Part shown: positions 30,636 to 38,600 of the stretch, one piece after another
Position numbering within the stretch: position 1 is the first letter of the stretch
How the letters are laid out: the number at the start of each line of letters is the position of its first letter
Assembly (NCBI RefSeq): GCF_000428045.1
Contig: NZ_ATZE01000013.1
Span: 120,907-184,906 of the forward strand
Length of the DNA stretch: 64,000 nt
DNA from: Sedimenticola selenatireducens DSM 17993
Lineage (GTDB): Bacteria > Pseudomonadota > Gammaproteobacteria > Chromatiales > Chromatiaceae
Reading direction: 5' to 3'
Notes under the pieces: model-generated
Told to the model about the DNA's origin: nothing
Seen by the model: the letters and a program-made list of their open reading frames with translations, nothing else
The model's database searches: none
Translations under genes and position numbers: made by a program

Positions 30636-31892
30636 ATGACCAAGAAAAACGCTTTCTATGCACAATCGGGCGGCGTCACCGCCGTCATCAACAGTTCGGC
30701 CTGTGGTGTAATCGAGACCGCTCGCAAACACGCCGACAAGATCGGTACTGTCTATGCGGGCCGCAACGGCATTATTGGCGCCCTGACTGAGGAGCTGATC
30801 GACACCAGCCAGGAATCCGATGAGGCGATCAGCGCGCTGCGCAACACCCCGTCCGGCGCATTCGGCTCCTGCCGTTTCAAACTGAAAAGCCTGGAGCAGA
30901 ACCGACGCGAATATGAGCGGCTGATCGAGGTATTCAAGGCCCACAACATCGGCTACTTCTTCTATAACGGTGGCGGCGACTCCGCAGACACCTGTTACAA
31001 GGTCTCCCAGCTGTCGGAAAAGATGGGCTTTCCGGTCCAGGCCATCCATGTCCCCAAGACTGTGGACAACGACCTGCCGATCACCGACAACTGCCCCGGC
31101 TTCGGTTCGGTGGCCAAATACATCGCCGTCTCCACCCTGGAGGCCAGTTTCGATGTGCGCTCCATGGCCGCCACCTCCACCAAGATTTTCGTTATCGAGG
31201 TAATGGGGCGACACGCCGGCTGGATCGCCGCCGCCGGAGCATTGGTCGAGGATTACGGCATCCCGGTCATCACCCTGTTCCCCGAGGTGGAGTTCGACCA
31301 GGAGAAGTTCCTGGCGGCGGTCGATGCCAAGGTCAAGGAGCACGGCTACTGCTCCATCGTGGTCTCCGAAGGCTGCCACTGGCCGGACGGCAAATTTCTC
31401 GCCGAGCAGGGCACCCGGGACTCCTTCGGCCACGCCCAGCTGGGTGGGGCGGCACCGGTAGTCGCCAACATCGTCAAGGATGCGCTGGGCTACAAATACC
31501 ACTGGGCGGTGGCCGACTACCTGCAGCGAGCCGCCCGTCACCTTGCCTCCGCCTCTGATGTGGAGCAGGCCTATGCACTGGGTGTGGCCGCCGTTGAAAA
31601 GGCACTGGAGGGCAAGAACTCCATCATGCCCACCGTGGTACGGGAATCTTCCACGCCCTACAAATGGCATATCGGTGAGGCCCCACTGAGCGAGGTTGCC
31701 AATGTGGAGAAGATGATGCCGATGGATTTCATCTCCGAAGACGGTTACGGCATTACCGACAAGTGCAAGGAGTATCTCTATCCCTTGATCAAGGGCGAGG
31801 CCTATCCGGAGTACGACGATAACGGCATGCCCCGCTATGTGACCCTGAAAAACGCTATCGTGGAGAAAAAGCTACCCGGATTTGAACTCTGA
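30636..31892 (+). CDS. pfp: Pyrophosphate-dependent 6-phosphofructokinase
   Basis: This enzyme interconverts fructose 6-phosphate and fructose 1,6-bisphosphate using pyrophosphate, reversibly, so it can serve glycolysis and gluconeogenesis. The 418-aa protein has GGGDS at residues 112-116, where ATP enzymes read GGDGS. The aspartate replacing the glycine blocks ATP and marks PPi users. PKTVDND follows (Lys141 is the usual PPi-type lysine), then the substrate motif MGRHAGW. The assignment to PPi use rests on these residues. A soluble pyrophosphatase gene follows, separated by 269 bases. PPi-PFK of this type is common in sulfur-oxidising and methanotrophic gammaproteobacteria. Confidence 0.9.
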   Translation: MTKKNAFYAQSGGVTAVINSSACGVIETARKHADKIGTVYAGRNGIIGALTEELIDTSQESDEAISALRNTPSGAFGSCRFKLKSLEQNRREYERLIEVFKAHNIGYFFYNGGGDSADTCYKVSQLSEKMGFPVQAIHVPKTVDNDLPITDNCPGFGSVAKYIAVSTLEASFDVRSMAATSTKIFVIEVMGRHAGWIAAAGALVEDYGIPVITLFPEVEFDQEKFLAAVDAKVKEHGYCSIVVSEGCHWPDGKFLAEQGTRDSFGHAQLGGAAPVVANIVKDALGYKYHWAVADYLQRAARHLASASDVEQAYALGVAAVEKALEGKNSIMPTVVRESSTPYKWHIGEAPLSEVANVEKMMPMDFISEDGYGITDKCKEYLYPLIKGEAYPEYDDNGMPRYVTLKNAIVEKKLPGFEL

Positions 31893-31914
31893 ACCGGTAT
31901 AAATCCGTGAATCC

Positions 31915-31986
31915 ATAGGATGTGGTGAGTAGAGCGACCCGCGTCAATCGCGACCGATACGCATCGTTGTGCTCAGCACATCCTAT
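31915..31986. repeat. 72-bp element with 15-bp inverted ends
   Basis: The ends ATAGGATGTGGTGAG (31915-31929) and CTCAGCACATCCTAT (31972-31986) are reverse complements at 14 of 15 positions. The interior contains GCGACC and GCATCGTTGTG. It looks like a dispersed intergenic palindromic repeat. It could also fold at the end of the PFK mRNA, although no T run follows. Confidence 0.55.
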
Positions 31987-32161
31987 CCCCGGATTCCGGG
32001 ATAACTAGCCTCACGGCACCTCTGCAACCACCGCCATCCGGGCCAAATCCATTAAGTAACTTATGGGAATATCACCTAGAATTATAAGATCTTTTGAAAA
32101 AAAGCCTTAGGTCAGGTCTAATAGTCGGCTCTTTTTCACTTTATTAGTACGGCGAGAACCC

Positions 32162-32710
32162 ATGAATCTGGATAGAGTTAGCTCGGGTAGCGATGTACCC
32201 AACGAGATCAACGTCATCATCGAAATTCCAGCACAGTCCGATCCGGTCAAATATGAGCTGGACAAGGAGACCGGGGCCATGTTTGTGGATCGCTTCATGT
32301 CCACCTCCATGCGCTATCCATGCAATTATGGTTACGTCCCCCACACCCTCTCCGCCGACGGCGACCCGGTCGACGTGCTGGTGGTAACAAAATACCCGCT
32401 GATCCCGGGCTCGGTGATCAAGTGTCGCCCGATCGGCGTACTGAAGATGGCCGACGAGGCCGGCGATGACGCAAAGGTCCTGGCGGTGCCAATCGACAAG
32501 CTCTCCAAGCGCTATCGCAAGGTGGAGAGCTTCCGTGATATCAGTGAAGACACCCTGAACCAGATCTCCCACTTCTTCGAGCATTACAAGGATCTTGAGG
32601 AAGGCAAATGGGTGCGCGTGCAGGGCTGGGGCGGCGTTGACGAGGCCAAAAAAGAGATCCAAGATAGCATCAAAATGTTTAACGACGCACCGGAAAAACC
32701 AAACTTCTAA
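32162..32710 (+). CDS. ppa: Inorganic pyrophosphatase
   Basis: Family I soluble pyrophosphatase, which hydrolyses PPi to two phosphates and so pulls biosynthetic reactions forward. The 182-aa protein has the signature segments [32 protein letters not shown] and the active-site [10 protein letters not shown], plus the C-terminal [10 protein letters not shown]. Its length fits the hexameric bacterial type (E. coli 176 aa). It stands near a PPi-using PFK, so the two would draw on the same PPi pool. Confidence 0.96.
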   Translation: MNLDRVSSGSDVPNEINVIIEIPAQSDPVKYELDKETGAMFVDRFMSTSMRYPCNYGYVPHTLSADGDPVDVLVVTKYPLIPGSVIKCRPIGVLKMADEAGDDAKVLAVPIDKLSKRYRKVESFRDISEDTLNQISHFFEHYKDLEEGKWVRVQGWGGVDEAKKEIQDSIKMFNDAPEKPNF

Positions 32711-32772
32711 CCCATTCGGAGCCTGTTGGGCTCTTGGCAGGATAGGAACGACATCATTGAATGGTGACCAGG

Positions 32773-32813
32773 CGCTGCCCGGACGGGCAGCGTCATCGCG
32801 CCAGCGATGGCGC
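32773..32813. repeat. Two adjacent hairpins upstream of the repeat ORF
   Basis: CGCTGCCCG-GA-CGGGCAGCG (32773-32792) is followed by CATCGC-GCCA-GCGATG (32794-32809), which can alternatively pair as GCGCCA/TGGCGC (32798-32813). A similar GCGCCAGC...TGGCGC palindrome occurs at 35513-35526 beside polA, so the two sites may belong to one repeat family. Confidence 0.5.
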
Positions 32814-32828
32814 TCCAACGGGAACCCA

Positions 32829-32980
32829 ATGAAAAATTTGCAGGAAAGACAATTTTCACAGCCGAAGGCCGCCCGCCAGGGTGCGGCACAGGGATGTGCC
32901 TGCCGCATGAAAAATTGGCACGACAGACAATTTTCACGGCCGCAGGCCGCCCGTCAGGGTGCGGCACAGGGATGTGCCGC
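32829..32980 (+). repeat. Two-unit tandem repeat (78 + 74 bp)
   Basis: Unit 1 (32829-32906) and unit 2 (32907-32980) each begin ATGAAAAA, include GACAATTTTCAC, a GCCGCCCG[C/T]CAGGGTGCGG block and the hairpin GGCACA-GGGA-TGTGCC. The next bases, ATGAAAATCTGCA at 32981, begin the phosphodiesterase gene and look like the start of a third unit. Confidence 0.85.
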
Positions 32981-32984
32981 ATGA
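32829..32984 (+). CDS. Possible 51-aa repeat peptide ORF coupled to the phosphodiesterase
   Basis: The tandem repeat is open as one frame from ATG 32829 to TGA 32982-32984. It encodes two similar 25-26-residue units (MKNLQERQFSQPKAARQG... and MKNWHDRQFSRPQAARQG...), each ending AAQGCA. The stop overlaps the next gene's start as ATGA. GGGAA at 32820-32824 could serve as ribosome-binding site. It may be a translated leader, or a chance open frame in a mobile repeat. I know no family for it. Confidence 0.35.
   Translation: MKNLQERQFSQPKAARQGAAQGCACRMKNWHDRQFSRPQAARQGAAQGCAA
32961..32980 (+). promoter_or_regulatory. Shine-Dalgarno in the loop of an 8-bp hairpin
   Basis: GCGGCACA-GGGA-TGTGCCGC is a perfect 8-bp stem with a GGGA loop that ends directly at ATG 32981. 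GGGA is the only plausible ribosome-binding core for the phosphodiesterase gene, 8 bases from its start. The upstream repeat unit carries the same loop with a 6-bp stem (32885-32900). Confidence 0.55.
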
Positions 32985-33514
32985 AAATCTGCATACTGTC
33001 CGACAGTCACGACCACATACCCCTGCTCGATTACGCCGTCGCCGAGGCCCGCACCCGCGGCGCCGAGGCTGTGGTTCATTGTGGCGATGTGGTGGCCCCC
33101 AGCACGCTGAAATGCCTGAAAAAACATCACCTTCCTACCCACGTGATCCACGGTAACAACACCGGTGACCTGTTCACCCTCGGCCAGATGGCCAATGATC
33201 CGGAAAACATCATCCGCTACTACGGTATGGATGCCGGGCTTGAGCTGGGCGGCAAAAAAATCTTCCTGGTCCACTATCCGCACTATGCCCGGGCCATGGC
33301 GGCCACCGGTGACTGGGACCTTGTCTGTTGCGGTCACAGCCACAAGGTCAAGGTGCAGGAGATCCCCAATATTCGTGGCGGCGTTACCCTGCTGGTCAAT
33401 CCCGGTACCGTCGGTGGTGTAGGCGGCTCCCCGGCTACCTACATCATGGCCGATCTTGCTACCATGAGCTTTGAATTCCACGAAATCCCCAAGAGCATTG
33501 AGCACCAGTCATGA
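32981..33514 (+). CDS. YfcE/MJ0936-type metallophosphoesterase
   Basis: A 177-aa calcineurin-like phosphodiesterase. The metal ligands are in LSDSHDH (residues 6-12), HCGDVV, HGNN, HYPHYAR and CGHSHK, the complete set for a two-metal site. Relatives hydrolyse phosphodiesters in vitro, with unclear physiological substrates. The start is placed at 32981 ([12 protein letters not shown]). The frame stays open upstream to 32807, but that part translates the tandem repeat and lacks family similarity. The stop overlaps the moaC start as ATGA (33511-33514), so the two are translationally coupled. Confidence 0.92.
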   Translation: MKICILSDSHDHIPLLDYAVAEARTRGAEAVVHCGDVVAPSTLKCLKKHHLPTHVIHGNNTGDLFTLGQMANDPENIIRYYGMDAGLELGGKKIFLVHYPHYARAMAATGDWDLVCCGHSHKVKVQEIPNIRGGVTLLVNPGTVGGVGGSPATYIMADLATMSFEFHEIPKSIEHQS

Positions 33515-33993
33515 GCGAGCTGACACACTTCAATCAATCCGGCGAGGCACACATGGTGGATGTGGGCGAGAAGCAGGAGACCCAGCGCACCGCTATCACG
33601 GAAGGCCGTATTTTCATGCGCGCCGAAACACTGGCGCTGATCCAGCGGGGCGATCACAAGAAAGGCGACGTACTGGGCATTGCCCGGGTAGCCGGCATCA
33701 TGGCGGCCAAAAAGACCGCCGACCTGGTTCCGCTCTGTCATCCCCTGGCGCTGACCCATGTCAACATCGATCTGACACCAGAGCCTGACCAGTCCGCCGT
33801 CCACTGCGTCGCCACCGTCAAGACCCGGGGGCAGACAGGCGTGGAGATGGAGGCGCTGTGCGCGACCCAGGTGGCCCTGCTTACCATTTACGACATGTGC
33901 AAGGCGGTTGACCGGGGCATGTCGATCGAACAGGTTCGCCTGTTGGAAAAGGCCGGCGGCAAATCGGGCCATTGGCAGAGAAGCACTGAGTAA
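33511..33993 (+). CDS. moaC: Cyclic pyranopterin monophosphate synthase MoaC
   Basis: MoaC converts the MoaA product to cyclic pyranopterin monophosphate, the first stable intermediate of molybdenum cofactor synthesis. The 160-aa protein has [10 protein letters not shown], the catalytic-region lysines in KKTADLV and [10 protein letters not shown], and [16 protein letters not shown]. It overlaps the phosphodiesterase by 4 bases. moaA, moaE and moaD are not nearby. A MOSC-domain protein at 59129 is another molybdenum-cofactor-linked gene in the window. Confidence 0.95.
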   Translation: MSELTHFNQSGEAHMVDVGEKQETQRTAITEGRIFMRAETLALIQRGDHKKGDVLGIARVAGIMAAKKTADLVPLCHPLALTHVNIDLTPEPDQSAVHCVATVKTRGQTGVEMEALCATQVALLTIYDMCKAVDRGMSIEQVRLLEKAGGKSGHWQRSTE

Positions 33994-34130
33994 TATCAGC
34001 GATTTTCCTGACATCCATCAACACAACACCCATCCAGCGTTTTCTTTAGCCGCCGTTACCCACTAATATCCATGCATTATTTATGGGTATTGGCGTAGCG
34101 CCAAAGCCCCCGTTTATCTGGGAGCGATCA

Positions 34131-34595
34131 ATGAGAAACTTCATAACCTGGACCGATGACCTGAGCGTCGGAATTGAAGAGATCGATGAACAGCATAAGG
34201 TGTTGGTCGGACTGATCAACCGTATGCATGACGCCATCCACCAGCGTCACGGCAGTGCTGTGGTGGAAGGCATCCTGGCTGAACTGGCCGAATACACCCG
34301 CATCCATTTCGCGGTGGAAGAGAGCCTGATGCGCATCCTCAACTTCCCCGGTTACGCGGAACACCACGATCTGCATGAAGAGCTGACCGAACAGATGGTC
34401 GACCTGCAGAACAAGATCGCCACCGGCAAGCATGCCATCGGTTTTGAGCTGATGCATTTTCTCAAGGTATGGCTCTCCAAACACATCATGGAAGAGGATA
34501 TGCAGTACAGCGGTTTTTTCCTCGCCGCCGGGGCCAACCCAAAACTCGGCAATCGCTCCTGGGTCGAGCGGCTCTGGTCCAATATTCGCGGTTAG
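34131..34595 (+). CDS. Bacteriohemerythrin
   Basis: A 154-aa single-domain hemerythrin, which binds O2 reversibly at a di-iron site. Ligands are visible in EIDEQHKVLV, the HxxxE motif HFAVEE, HHDLHEE and the C-terminal HIMEED. The protein starts directly with the fold (MRNFITWTDDLSVG), the usual stand-alone type. Its role may be oxygen storage, sensing or delivery to oxidases. The start is at 34131; the frame is open to 34083. Just upstream is a perfect hairpin, TTGGCG-TAG-CGCCAA (34090-34104), whose role is unknown. C-terminal residues after 135 (NRSWVERLWSNIRG) extend past the core fold. Confidence 0.93.
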   Translation: MRNFITWTDDLSVGIEEIDEQHKVLVGLINRMHDAIHQRHGSAVVEGILAELAEYTRIHFAVEESLMRILNFPGYAEHHDLHEELTEQMVDLQNKIATGKHAIGFELMHFLKVWLSKHIMEEDMQYSGFFLAAGANPKLGNRSWVERLWSNIRG

Positions 34596-34665
34596 GAGGG
34601 CAGATTGCTGGCGGTGGCGCAATAATTGGGGTAAGTTCGCAACCTTTCCCACATAGACCAATGCA

Positions 34666-35292
34666 ATGAACAGCTTTTACCACCGGGCAAAATTTCTCAC
34701 CAGCGCCGCCAAACTGGAACAATCTCCACCCGATACCGGTGCCGAAGTGGCTTTTGCCGGGCGTTCCAATGCCGGGAAATCCAGCGCCATCAACGCCCTG
34801 TGCCAACAAAAAAGCCTGGCCAGGACCAGCAAGACGCCGGGACGTACCCAGCTGCTCAATTTTTTCGCCCTGGACCAGGAGCACCGGCTGGTGGACCTGC
34901 CGGGCTATGGCTATGCCAAGGTCGCGGAGAAGATCAAACTGCAGTGGCAGGCGGAGTTGGCCGCCTACCTGGAGCAACGCAAATCCCTGCGCGGGGTAAT
35001 CCTGCTGGCGGACGTGCGTCACCCCCTGAAGGAGTTTGACCTGCAGATGCTGGAGTGGAGCGGCAAGATCCAGTTGCCCGTACACATTTTGCTCACCAAG
35101 GCGGATAAGCTGAAGCGGGGTGCGGCAGCGAAAAGCCTGCTACAGGTGAAGAAGGCCCTGAAAGAGATCAACGGCATCCATTCGGCGCAACTCTTCTCCG
35201 CCCTCAAGCACCAGGGTATTGACCAGGCTCACGCCATGCTCGACAAGTGGCTGGGCCTGGATAAAGCACCTGCTCCATCGGAGCAGCCATAA
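34666..35292 (+). CDS. engB: Ribosome biogenesis GTPase YihA/EngB
   Basis: EngB is an essential GTPase needed for late 50S assembly. The 208-aa protein has the G1 loop GRSNAGKSS (about residues 31-39), the G3 motif DLPGYG, the G4 motif TKAD and the C-terminal FSALKHQG. Its position next to polA, in convergent orientation, is the classic gammaproteobacterial engB-polA arrangement. A polA terminator and a set of palindromes fill the gap between them. Confidence 0.96.
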   Translation: MNSFYHRAKFLTSAAKLEQSPPDTGAEVAFAGRSNAGKSSAINALCQQKSLARTSKTPGRTQLLNFFALDQEHRLVDLPGYGYAKVAEKIKLQWQAELAAYLEQRKSLRGVILLADVRHPLKEFDLQMLEWSGKIQLPVHILLTKADKLKRGAAAKSLLQVKKALKEINGIHSAQLFSALKHQGIDQAHAMLDKWLGLDKAPAPSEQP

Positions 35293-35415
35293 GTGGGCCG
35301 TGCCCACCGCCAGCCACAGGCAGATACCTCCACAGCGGGCCCAGCCCGCCCTCTAACGCCCTCTCCACGACTTCAGCCCATCCCGGTACAAAGCCGCTCC
35401 CGGCCATCCCAGGGC

Positions 35416-35460
35416 AAAAAAAGACCCTGTCACCCAAGGGGAGTCAAGGTGATCAGGGTC
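35416..35460 (-). terminator. Intrinsic terminator of polA
   Basis: Read on the minus strand, GACCCTG...CAGGGTC (arms 35454-35460 and 35423-35429) extends inward with TCACC/GGTGA pairing and one bulge. It is followed by seven T residues (35416-35422). It lies about 120 bases after the polA stop. Confidence 0.8.
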
Positions 35461-35490
35461 CTAGATCCCGACATGGGGTCGTCGGGGACA

Positions 35491-35541
35491 GGTCACTTGG
35501 GGAGAAGTGACCGCGCCAGCTGGCGCTATCTAATGAGATAG
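35491..35541. repeat. Three consecutive palindromes after polA
   Basis: Head to tail without gaps: GGTCACTT-GGGGAG-AAGTGACC (35491-35512), the perfect 14-base palindrome GCGCCAGCTGGCGC (35513-35526) and CTATCT-AATG-AGATAG (35526-35541). They lie between the polA stop and its terminator, and could form a cruciform, an mRNA 3' structure or a protein-binding array. Confidence 0.7.
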
Positions 35542-35581
35542 CATAAATTCCAAATAGTTCAATGCCGACTGTTTTACTGGG

Positions 35582-38317
35582 TCAATGCGCCTCGTCCCAA
35601 TTATTGCCGATGCCGATATCCACCAGCAGCGGCACCGCCAGGCTGGCGGCTGATTCCATATAGCCGCGAATCCGCTCACAGACCGGCTGCAGATCGGCCT
35701 CGGCCACCTCGAATACCAGCTCATCATGCACCTGCATGATCATCTTCACCGGCGGCCGCTCTGTTTCAATCCAACCATCGACCTCGAGCATCGCGCGCTT
35801 GATAATATCCGAGGCGGTGCCCTGCATCGGCGCATTGATGGCCGTCCGTTCCGCGGCTGCCTGGCGCATCTTGTTGCGGGCATTGATCTCCGGCAGGTGC
35901 AGCCGGCGACCGAACACCGTCTCCACAAAACCCCTGGCATGGGCCACCTCGCGCATCCGCTCCATGTAGGCGCGCACCCCGGGATAACGGTCAAAATAGA
36001 GGTCCACATACTGCTGGGCGGCTCCCCGCTCGATACCCAGCTGCCGCGCCAGACCGAATGCCGACATGCCGTAGATCAGGCCGAAATTGATCGCCTTGGC
36101 GGAACGGCGCTGATCCGGCGTGACCTGGTCGGCACCGCCGGTATCGAATACCTCGGCCGCGGTCGCCCGGTGGATATCCACGCCGGCGGCAAACGCCTTC
36201 AGCAGGCCGGCATCACCGGAGAGGTGGGCCATGATGCGCAACTCGATCTGCGAGTAGTCGGCCGCCACGATGCGACACCCCTCTTCGGCGATAAAGGCCT
36301 GACGAATCCGCCGCCCCTGCTCGCTGCGCACCGGGATATTCTGCAGATTGGGATCCGATGAGCTGAGGCGACCGGTGGCTGCCACCGCCTGATGATAGGA
36401 GGTGTGCACCCGACCGGTCTCCGGATTGACCATCTGCGGCAACTTGTCGGTATAGGTGGATTTGAGCTTGGCGCAGCCGCGGTGCTCCAGGATCAGCGCC
36501 GGCAGCTCGTAGCCCTGGTCGGCCAGCTCCTGCAACACCGACTCGGCGGTGGAGGGTGCCCCTTTCGGGGTCTTGGCCACCACCGGCAGCTCCAGCTCTT
36601 CGAAAAAGATCTGCCCGATCTGCTTGGGTGAACTGAGATTAAAACTGCGCCCGGCCACGGCATAGGCCTGTTGTTCCAGTTCGTGCATTCTGCCGGCCAG
36701 CTCGTGACTCTGCTTGCGTAGCAGCGCCCCATCGATGCGCACCCCGCAACGCTCCATGCGCGACAACACCGGGACCAACGGCACTTCCAGCTCCCGCAAC
36801 AGGCCGGACAGACTGCCCTCCGCCTCCAGGGCCGGCCACAGCGCCTGGTGCAGCCGCAGGGTGATATCGGCATCTTCCGCCGCATAGGGAGTCGCCTGCT
36901 CCAGCGGCACCTGATCAAAGCGCAGCTGCTTGCTACCCTTGCCCGCCACATCCTCATATTTAATAGTCTTGAGGCCAAGGTATTTTTGCGCCAGCGAGTC
37001 CATATCGTGGCGCGTAGCGGTGGAGTCCAGCACATAGGACTCCAGCATGGTGTCGTAGGCAATGCCCTGCATGCCGATACCGTAGCGGGCCAGCACGCTC
37101 ATGTCATATTTCAGGTTCTGACCGATCTTGCGGCATTGCGGATCTTCCAGCAGCGGCTTGAGCTGTTCCAACACCCAGTCCCGTTCCAGCTGCTGCGGCA
37201 CCCCAGGATAACAGTGCGCCACCGGCACATAGGCCGCCTCACCCGGCTGCAGGGCAAACGAGACGCCGACCAGCTCCGCCTGCATATAGTCCAGGCTGGT
37301 GGTTTCGGTATCAAAGGCGAACTCGCCCGCCACGCGCAACCGCTCGAGCCAGCCGTTGAACGCCGCCTGATCCAGCAACTGCTGATAATCGGCATCACCC
37401 CGGCCATTCGGGGTGTCATCCGCGGGAGCGGCGATATCGGTAGTGGCAGTCGCTTCTCCGGCCTCCTGCTCCAGCGCCTCGAGCAGCCGCCGCGCCTCAA
37501 TCCGGCCATACCATTCACGCAACGCCGGCAGGTCCGGCGCAGTAGGCCGCAGGTCGTCCGGCCCCAGCGCCAGCTCGATATCCAGTTTGATCGTGGTGAG
37601 TTGCCGGGAGAGATCCAGCTGGTCCAGGTGCTCCCGCAGGTACTCCCCCACCTTACCCTTGATCTCCGCAGCATGCTGCTTGATCCCCTCGACCGAGCCA
37701 TACTCGCTGAGCCACTTGACCGCTGTCTTCGGCCCACACTTGGGAATGCCGGGTATGTTGTCCGAGGAGTCGCCCACCAGCGCCAGGTAGTCGATAATCT
37801 GCTCCGGTGTGACGCCGAACTTGTCCATCACACCCTGTCGGTCCATGCGGCTGTCGGTCATGGTGTTGATCAGGGTAACGTGGCCATCCACCAGCTGGGC
37901 CAGATCCTTGTCACCCGTTGAGATCAGGGTATGCATGCCGACCTGCGATGCCCGGGTGGCGAGGGTACCGATGACATCATCCGCCTCCACTCCCGGCACC
38001 ACCAGCAACGGCAACCCCATCGCCTCTACAATCCGGTGCAACGGCTCGATCTGTTCCCTCAGTTCCTCCGGCATGGCTGGACGGTTGGCCTTGTACTGGT
38101 CATACATCTGATTGCGGAAACTGCCGCCCGGGGCATCGAATACCACCGCCATGTGGGTCGGCCGGTACTCGCTGATCAGCTTGCGCAGCATATTCACCAC
38201 CCCCACGATGGCGCCTGTCGCCTCGCCACGGGAGTTGGTCAATGGCGGCAATGCGTGGTAGGCGCGAAACAGGTAGGAGGAGCCATCCACCAGGACAAAC
38301 GGGGTTTCTGAAGTCAT
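35582..38317 (-). CDS. polA: DNA polymerase I
   Basis: Pol I fills gaps during Okazaki-fragment processing and excision repair. The 911-aa protein has all three activities. The 5'-nuclease domain (about 1-290) contains VFDAPGGSFR and GVEADDVIGTLA. The 3'-5' exonuclease has intact acidic residues in FDTETTSL, NLKYDMSVL and AAEDADITL. The polymerase domain has motif A (ADYSQIELR), motif B (RRSAKAINFGLIYG) and motif C (QVHDELVFE). The start at 38317 (MTSETPFVLVDGSSYLF) matches the family; the frame is open 79 codons upstream, but that part is unlike PolA. Convergent with engB. Confidence 0.97.
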   Translation of the reverse strand: MTSETPFVLVDGSSYLFRAYHALPPLTNSRGEATGAIVGVVNMLRKLISEYRPTHMAVVFDAPGGSFRNQMYDQYKANRPAMPEELREQIEPLHRIVEAMGLPLLVVPGVEADDVIGTLATRASQVGMHTLISTGDKDLAQLVDGHVTLINTMTDSRMDRQGVMDKFGVTPEQIIDYLALVGDSSDNIPGIPKCGPKTAVKWLSEYGSVEGIKQHAAEIKGKVGEYLREHLDQLDLSRQLTTIKLDIELALGPDDLRPTAPDLPALREWYGRIEARRLLEALEQEAGEATATTDIAAPADDTPNGRGDADYQQLLDQAAFNGWLERLRVAGEFAFDTETTSLDYMQAELVGVSFALQPGEAAYVPVAHCYPGVPQQLERDWVLEQLKPLLEDPQCRKIGQNLKYDMSVLARYGIGMQGIAYDTMLESYVLDSTATRHDMDSLAQKYLGLKTIKYEDVAGKGSKQLRFDQVPLEQATPYAAEDADITLRLHQALWPALEAEGSLSGLLRELEVPLVPVLSRMERCGVRIDGALLRKQSHELAGRMHELEQQAYAVAGRSFNLSSPKQIGQIFFEELELPVVAKTPKGAPSTAESVLQELADQGYELPALILEHRGCAKLKSTYTDKLPQMVNPETGRVHTSYHQAVAATGRLSSSDPNLQNIPVRSEQGRRIRQAFIAEEGCRIVAADYSQIELRIMAHLSGDAGLLKAFAAGVDIHRATAAEVFDTGGADQVTPDQRRSAKAINFGLIYGMSAFGLARQLGIERGAAQQYVDLYFDRYPGVRAYMERMREVAHARGFVETVFGRRLHLPEINARNKMRQAAAERTAINAPMQGTASDIIKRAMLEVDGWIETERPPVKMIMQVHDELVFEVAEADLQPVCERIRGYMESAASLAVPLLVDIGIGNNWDEAH

Positions 38318-38544
38318 CTTCTCTCTTCTATTCCGAGTCTCAACAATGAAGCCGCAGGATACCCTATCGCGCCCCTGCGCTGATACCCACCGACCGCAAG
38401 AGCGGCCATCCAGCCTGCACCACCGGCTACTCCAATACGTATAAAAAATACCGGTTACCGGGACGCGCCCTATACTAGGTTCATACCCGAAGCTCACACC
38501 CTGATAGGATCGACTACCGGATAACTCCGTGAGAATAAAAGCTT

Positions 38545-38553
38545 TTATCCACA
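38545..38553 (+). promoter_or_regulatory. Single perfect DnaA box
   Basis: TTATCCACA matches the DnaA consensus (TTATNCACA) exactly, in the gap between polA and the dehalogenase-like gene. It is isolated; such a 9-mer is expected by chance about once in a window of this size. No AT-rich unwinding region or box cluster is seen. Confidence 0.3.
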
Positions 38554-38600
38554 ACAGCAGTGTGCTAAATAGATACTAATTTAGTGGACAAGGAGTCCGC

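Noticed and set aside
30606..31670. Long minus-strand open frame (354 codons) opposite the phosphofructokinase gene, and similar ones opposite leuS (10361-11431), polA (36848-37921) and the RND adaptor (57095-58168)
   Set aside because: They mirror well-supported genes on the other strand in GC-rich DNA, have no family resemblance and lack plausible starts, so they are shadows.
32829..32980. Tandem repeat considered as a CRISPR remnant
   Set aside because: Only two units, no spacers between them, units of about 75 bases, and no cas genes nearby.
32807..32980. N-terminal extension of the metallophosphoesterase
   Set aside because: It translates the tandem repeat in another frame; the family begins at [12 protein letters not shown].
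38545..38553. Perfect DnaA box considered as part of a replication origin
   Set aside because: Single isolated box without cluster, AT-rich element, dnaA or gidA nearby; chance occurrence is likely.
38318..38554. N-terminal extension of polA (79 codons)
   Set aside because: The extra sequence is unlike any PolA start, whereas MTSETPFVLVDGSSYLF at 38317 matches the family.
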